Source: Saxidomus purpurata (lineage: Eukaryota; Mollusca; Bivalvia; Venerida; Veneridae). Taken from it: 64,000 nucleotides of DNA. Below the pieces are notes generated by a model, which was not told the origin of the DNA, made no database searches, and saw only the letters and a list, made by a program, of their open reading frames with translations. Each line of letters starts with the position of its first letter. Within the stretch, counting starts at the first letter, position 1. This document shows positions 58,490 to 64,000 of this stretch, piece after piece. The stretch is taken from contig JAFMSR010000005.1 of NCBI GenBank assembly GCA_022818135.1, positions 29,983,600-30,047,599 on the forward strand. Direction: 5' to 3'. The translations under genes and the position numbers were made by a program.

Positions 58490-58630
58490 AATTGTATAGG
58501 ATTTGGCTGTTTTATTGTGTAAACATTTTTCAAAATATTTGAAGAGAAAATGGTCTGTTTCGAGTATATAAAGCACACTTATATTTTTATATACTACAAA
58601 GTATCAAAAATGTATTTCTGATAATATTGT

Positions 58631-58632
<2 letters not shown>

Positions 58633-58686
<54 letters not shown>

Positions 58687-58699
58687 TTTTTTTTTTTTT
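58633..58699. repeat. Poly-T tract (T48, AA, T16)
   Basis: Long T run with a two-A break at 58682-58683. On the minus strand it could be the poly(A) tail of a retroposed sequence lying at higher coordinates; no body is recognised. Confidence 0.7.
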
Positions 58700-59257
58700 A
58701 AGGAAAAAGAAAAAGCTTTTCATTATTACAAAACTACAATTATTTCATGAATACCTTCGAAAATTAAAATTACTACAAGTCTTTCAGTGTGTTTATCTTT
58801 TTTGATTGCTCATAAGTTTTCCAGTATTTCCGTAGGTTTCATGAAACTGACGAAACTGATCATTGCACATCACACAGATTGCAGACGAAGTGCGTTATGT
58901 TTTGACGTTACCGAGAAATAGTGTTACAATAGTCAGAATATGTAAGTAAACTGTTAAATAAAAGTAACATCGAAGACTTTGTATTTGTATTGCCAACATG
59001 TGAGAATTGATAACTTGTAAAAAAAAACGAAAACGAAAAAGTAAATTTTGAAGAAGTGTTATTACATGTAGGTGATATCGTACACCTGTCATAAATACTT
59101 AATCCTGATTGGCCGATAGCGCTCATGTGCCGGTGCCGCAAAAGTATGTGAAGACCTGAAAAATGATGTGTAGACCTGCACGGATTTCAAACGTTATTTC
59201 TGTTATATTTTCGCGTTATTTCACTACTTTTTATGAGGTAAACTATATGCTAATTTT

Positions 59258-59387
59258 AGACTAATGTTGAGGTCAATAAATAGTCTCGCGGACCTGTGAA
59301 ACAATAGAACTAAGACTTCATCCTCTGACAATATCACCTTTAACAGATTTGCAAAACTATAATTATATTTGACCTCAACATTGGTCT
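59258..59387. repeat. Inverted repeat, 19-bp arms
   Basis: AGACTAATGTTGAGGTCAA (59258-59276) and TTGACCTCAACATTGGTCT (59369-59387), one mismatch, 92-bp spacer. Possible short MITE. Confidence 0.65.
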
Positions 59388-60367
59388 GTAATTGTATATA
59401 TACTCTCTATATGTAAAGAAAAAATGAAATTGTTTGTTCTGCATTTCACAAATGATCATAATTGATTAGAACTTACTTCAAACCGTTTATATTTTCAAAT
59501 TTTATTAATAATGACAAGCTAAATAAAACACCAACATTCTAAATTTGGCGTGAATCGTTCTTATGTAAGTGAGGAACTTTGGGGATATCAAACTTTGGAT
59601 CCATACTTATTGTCATTCAAATCGTAGCATCACATGATATTTATAAAATATAATATGCAGTTCCTTAGTTTAGATTCATAGATTGCTGCTATTTTTATTT
59701 TCGTTTTAGTGTTACTGTATACGGTACTTCTTCAAAGATCATCTATTTTTCGCGTGCATGTTTACTTAGGAAAAAGTCATCATCGATGAGACCTTCAGTG
59801 TATAATGTATATTGTAGCTGTATACATTCCGTTGATTTGGGATGATACATTAAGTTAAGTTAAGTTTTTACGTTTTTTATTAACTATAACCGTTTTAAAC
59901 AATTGATAAAATGTAGCTTATCGATACAATTCTTATTAAGGGCACTTATGTAGTACTACACTTTCTTTTCTTTAAAAACCAGAAATAATGTTTCTCAAAT
60001 TTTGCTGACATCAAACTGCTGGGATGAAGTGGAATTATCTCAAGAACAAGATAAACACTACGTCCTTATTGTTGAAACTTTCTTTCTAGTGAAGTAAGTG
60101 TGGTCTCGAATATTCACCACAAGAAGTGGAATTTCGTCATGATTTGCATTAAGTAATGTGTTATGTCGTGCCAAAACCATTCGTCCCAATTGAATCATTA
60201 CCGCATCGTATGGAGGCGGTAAACAAACGTCCACAATGTGTCAGAAAGACAAGTTCTGCGTCGATAGATCTAAAATTTAATAAGTAAAGGCTATATGTTG
60301 AACATAGAAAAATACGTCGACAGTTTTGTGATACTAATAACATTATTTATCAATACCCCTCTGTCTT

Positions 60368-61858
60368 CTACGGAAGCGTATAATGGTCGCCAGTTGCTAG
60401 ATATTTATGTAGATTTGATGCGAAAATATCGCATCATGTTTGAAATCTTACGGGAAAATGCAAGATAGTAATAATAATATTGCATGATAATTGTAGCATT
60501 CGTTCCTTAAGAATCAGCAAGTAAAATCATTTTGAACGGTATAGTTATTGCATGAAAGATTTATCTTGCTTGTGTAAGATAATTTATTACTGAAAATGAG
60601 TTAATATTTAGCTCCGACATCGGTGAAACTAGAGTAGATAGCTGGTGTAAATGTTCTCTTTTGAGCTCACCCTAGCCTGCTTGCCAGTCTGTCTGTCTGT
60701 CTGTCCACACTTACCGTCTGAACATTCTATAAGAACAATCGTCATGAAAATTGGTCAGAATATTTTTCTTGATGATCTCTCGACCAAAAGTTGAAACCAG
60801 GTCACGCGGGGTCAAATCATAGACCATGTCAAATAATAAAAATATATTCCAAATATTGTAGAAACCACATTTGTACCCAACCAAGCCGTAAAATTGGTTA
60901 GAATGTTTGTCTTGATAAAATATAGGACAAGAAAGAAACTATATTACGTGTGATCAAAACCTAGGACACCAGGTAAAAAAAGGGGAAAACCTCGTGATAA
61001 CTCCAGAAGCCAAATTTGCACCCAATCACCCTGGATGTCTTGATAAAGCTATGTCAAGTTTGAAATTTGGTCACATCATAAAATCTAGATCACAAGGTGA
61101 ACTCATAGAACATCAACATTCTAGAATTTACATTTTGAATCAAATCGTCTTGAAAATTAATCAGAACGTTTGTTTTGATGAACTCTATGTTTAGTTTTAA
61201 ACTGGGATTCGTGGGGTCAAAAAGTAGGACACCAGGTAAAAATAATAGAAACACCTACGAACTCTAGAGCCACAGTTGACACACCGGCATCAGTCATATT
61301 GAAAAGAAGTTTGTCTTGGTGAACTTTAGTCAAGACCGAAACTGCGTAACATCTGGTCAAAAAGTTAGGTCACTTTGTACATTGATTTTAAACCTACGTT
61401 TGGAATGTGTTTACCGTTTCGCAAAGAGATTTTAAAAATTGTCAGCGGTTGGCATTGATCATGACTTTAGACTTACTTTTTGTCTTTGGGAGAGGATATC
61501 GATATAGGACCATCTTGGCCCTCTTGTAATTCATTATAACCGAGGGCTGTAGAGTAAATGAATGTTTTCAGCTTTGCGCGAGAAATATACGTCAGATAAG
61601 AACTTGATTTGCCAAATAATATGTGTCGTATTCGGGAAAAAGTTTGTTTAGTAATAGTTTTAGCAAGATATTATATTGTGATTGCTTTTTGACGTCTAAC
61701 GTGTTACGAAAACTAACAGCTCTGTTTTTAATCAATTGTTTTATTTTATCATGACATAACGCACAATTGCAAAATATTATCAAGCAAAGTCAACATATTA
61801 CCACACACATGTCTAGTTGATATAAACAGTAACTGTCGACCATTATACGCTTCCGTAG
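60368..61858. mobile_element. TIR element, 1.49 kb, with a nested element
   Basis: CTACGGAAGCGTATAATGGT (60368-60389) and ACCATTATACGCTTCCGTAG (61837-61858) are perfect 22-bp inverted repeats, with weaker pairing further in. Both ends are flanked by TCTT (60364-60367, 61859-61862), a possible target duplication. No transposase frame is seen. Confidence 0.7.
60664..61527. mobile_element. AGCTCACC tandem-repeat element, copy 3 (degraded)
   Basis: Starts AGCTCACCCTAGCC, then a CTGT microsatellite and diverged GGGGTCAAAAAGTAGGACAC units. Ends GGACCATCTTGGCCCTCTTG, like copies 1 and 2. Nested in the 60368-61858 TIR element. Confidence 0.65.
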
Positions 61859-61959
61859 TCTTCGATCTTTAAAAAAGTGTAATAAAAAATCAAAGATAAT
61901 CAATGTTTACTTTCATATGCAAGAAATACAGCATAACGTAAAAGATAAGTATTCTAAAC

Positions 61960-63250
61960 GTTTTACTCTTTAAATATGATTATTATTACGCCGAACGAAA
62001 CATTTCTATGAATTATTAAATTCGTAATTAGTTTGAAAACGAAAAAATATATTTCGCATTTATATTGACCACATAATTGAAAGAAGCGTCCTTTTTGTTG
62101 CTATATGACATAATTACATCAAAACAGAAATCAATATTGTTTACAGGTACATTTCACTCATGCCCTAGAAATAGATGATGTAATCTTTTGAAATATAAAT
62201 GTTATCTTATTCGGTTTAACATTTACTTGAGATTTCTTTTGAACGTAGATCGTTATCGACATGTATATTGCTTAACTTGGCTTGAAAATGAGTTTTATAT
62301 CATCACTTAAACTTTCAGCACTGATTAATGTGAATGTGTTTGCTTTTCTTGGCCAATTACCGAGCAATTTATGAGGAAAACTGCAGTGATACTTAAAATT
62401 CTGATGATTTTAGAAAATAATGACGTCATGACTTAATTGATAAAGGTTTGAGATCCAATGCTTTGCACCAAATAGACATGTTGAGAACATCATATCCAGA
62501 CTAAAAACTGTTACTTGTGTCGCTTCTATGGATGTATAAATATGAATGATAAACCCACTACTTTATTTTTGTAAGTGTGAAAAAGCTAAAATATCAGGCT
62601 CAATAATAGTAATAAATTAAAAATATATAAAATAATATTTTACAGAAATAACATTATGCTATTAGACGTCGCAATATATTTACATATCTTTAGTTTATAA
62701 TTAGTCTTTATTAGAAATAAGGATCACACTTTTGTGTAATAACCCTGTCACTTTGTACTAAATTTAAAATATTACAAGTATTACGGTATTTCATTGAATT
62801 ACGCTACATTGGACATCCGACATAATATTAAAAACAAAGTTATAGTGCTTAGTATGCGACTTTGCATCCACCGGGAATTTTCTCCATTTTTTTTTTGAAA
62901 ACAATCTTTTTTGTGGTAAGATAGATGGGATTAATCAAACGGTTTTAAGAAGTAGTCAATCTATCATAAAGGTTTCAGTGCAATTTATATCGAGCATATT
63001 TAACATCTCATACTTTAACACTAAAACAATGAAAATCCTGGAGTCGACAATAGATTTGTAATCAATATAGTTCCATTAACAAAATGACTGAACTAAATTA
63101 AATTAAGATCTTTATGTCTTAAAATTTCATTCAAAAGCGAATTCAATTTACCTTTCCACTCTAAATGTCGGAAAAGGTCAATTAGACTTTTAAATCAATT
63201 GCGTGTTCGGAATATTTTGAAATGTTGTTTCATAGTAAAGTAATGTATTT
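61960..63250. repeat. Diverged tandem unit, copy C (second half)
   Basis: Parallel to 50700-53450 of copy A (ATGAATTATTAAATTCGT, CATTTATATTGACCACAT, GAACGTAGATCGTTATCGAC). Together with copy B it is one interrupted unit. Confidence 0.8.
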
Positions 63251-63469
63251 GGCGTCCAGATTAAGGCGAAGACAGATCTTGCTATGGCGCATGTAAGATA
63301 CTTCATTAAAAACATCAAAAAATCATTCAAATTGTATTTAAGATTTTTTTTAAAATTATTTTAAAGGTTTTTTTTTTAAACGATTAGATATCTCTACTTG
63401 AGACCCTTACTTTAGAAATCACCATGACATCATGTATCGAAAAACCATTTATAAGAATTTTATTTGTGA

Positions 63470-64000
63470 GTCGACCACTTTGTTTAATACATGTACTTGA
63501 ATTTAATTATACATTGATCAAAGTTATGTTTACCTAAACATAAATACCTATGTTATCACAGAAAACTCTTAAGTACTTTTACATAAACATGAAGTGGACG
63601 TAAATCTTGTTCAGTTATAATGCTTTAATAGCAAGTGGCTAGACTCTTCATTCCAGAGTTGCCATTTTTCAGATGCTATACAGTTTATTACTATGTCTTT
63701 ACTGTTTGTTAATTACAAAAAGGCGCATTCAGGTTTCAGAGTGCATTCATTTTCACCGTCTCTTTGAATAGTTTTACATATGCTGAGCGTATATACTGTC
63801 TGTGAATAAATACATCTTTTACTCTTTTTTTAAATTCATTAATAACATTCTTAATTGAAAATGCTAACATTCAAGAAAAAAACTGCAGAAATCATTAAGA
63901 TGAGGTGAGCAATTACTTTCAGACTTTAGTCAGCTGACGAATATTTAGGCGTTAAAAATGCGTATACAACTTGTCAAAATAACTTGAGGAGTAATTTTGT
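63470..64000. repeat. Start of a third diverged tandem copy
   Basis: 63560-63710 resembles 49950-50130 and 56830-57000 (TCTTCATTCCA, TTTTTCAGATGCT). It is cut by the window end. Confidence 0.6.

Overview
This 64 kb window looks like nuclear DNA from a bivalve mollusc, most likely a heterodont (venerid-type) clam. It is AT-rich. Its one recognisable gene is split into many short GT-AG exons, and its introns are full of tandem-repeat-bearing elements, tRNA-derived SINE fragments and small TA-flanked transposons of the kind known from clam genomes. The bivalve assignment is an inference from repeat style and protein similarity. Nothing here looks bacterial or viral.

Positions 123-44215 (+ strand) hold 45 consecutive internal exons of ATR, the PIKK-family checkpoint kinase that senses RPA-coated single-stranded DNA. 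I fixed every exon boundary by GT/AG signals plus a continuous reading frame. The spliced product covers about 1939 codons with no stop and follows human ATR from about residue 320 to about residue 2210: N-terminal HEAT repeats, the UME region, the central HEAT solenoid, and most of the FAT domain. The 5' end of the gene lies before the window. The kinase domain, PRD and FATC are not found anywhere in the window.

The ATR introns hold most of the repeats: five CAGT...ACTG elements flanked by TA (pogo/Tigger-like MITEs; a sixth lies just after the last exon); three tandem-repeat elements with subterminal inverted repeats and a 3' hairpin (two in one intron, a third after the gap); several arrays of 110-180 bp units carrying the motif TCAAGGTCA; tRNA-derived SINE pieces; and perfect hairpins. 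Two repeats touch the coding sequence. A 30-bp minisatellite has grown out of the exon 26 splice donor, and a piece matching the dispersed repeat sits inside FAT exon 39.

After the last ATR exon there is more repeat DNA, then exactly 500 N at 46362-46861, which is a scaffold join of unknown size. The sequence after it (46862-64000) is AT-rich and shows no convincing gene. It is a tandem array of diverged ~6 kb units: copy A 47030-53450, copy B/C 54706-63250 split by a ~4.3 kb insertion, and the start of a third copy from about 63470. A minisatellite has expanded in copy B but is a single unit in copy A. The missing ATR kinase exons together with the 500-N join make it uncertain that the two halves of the window are really neighbours.
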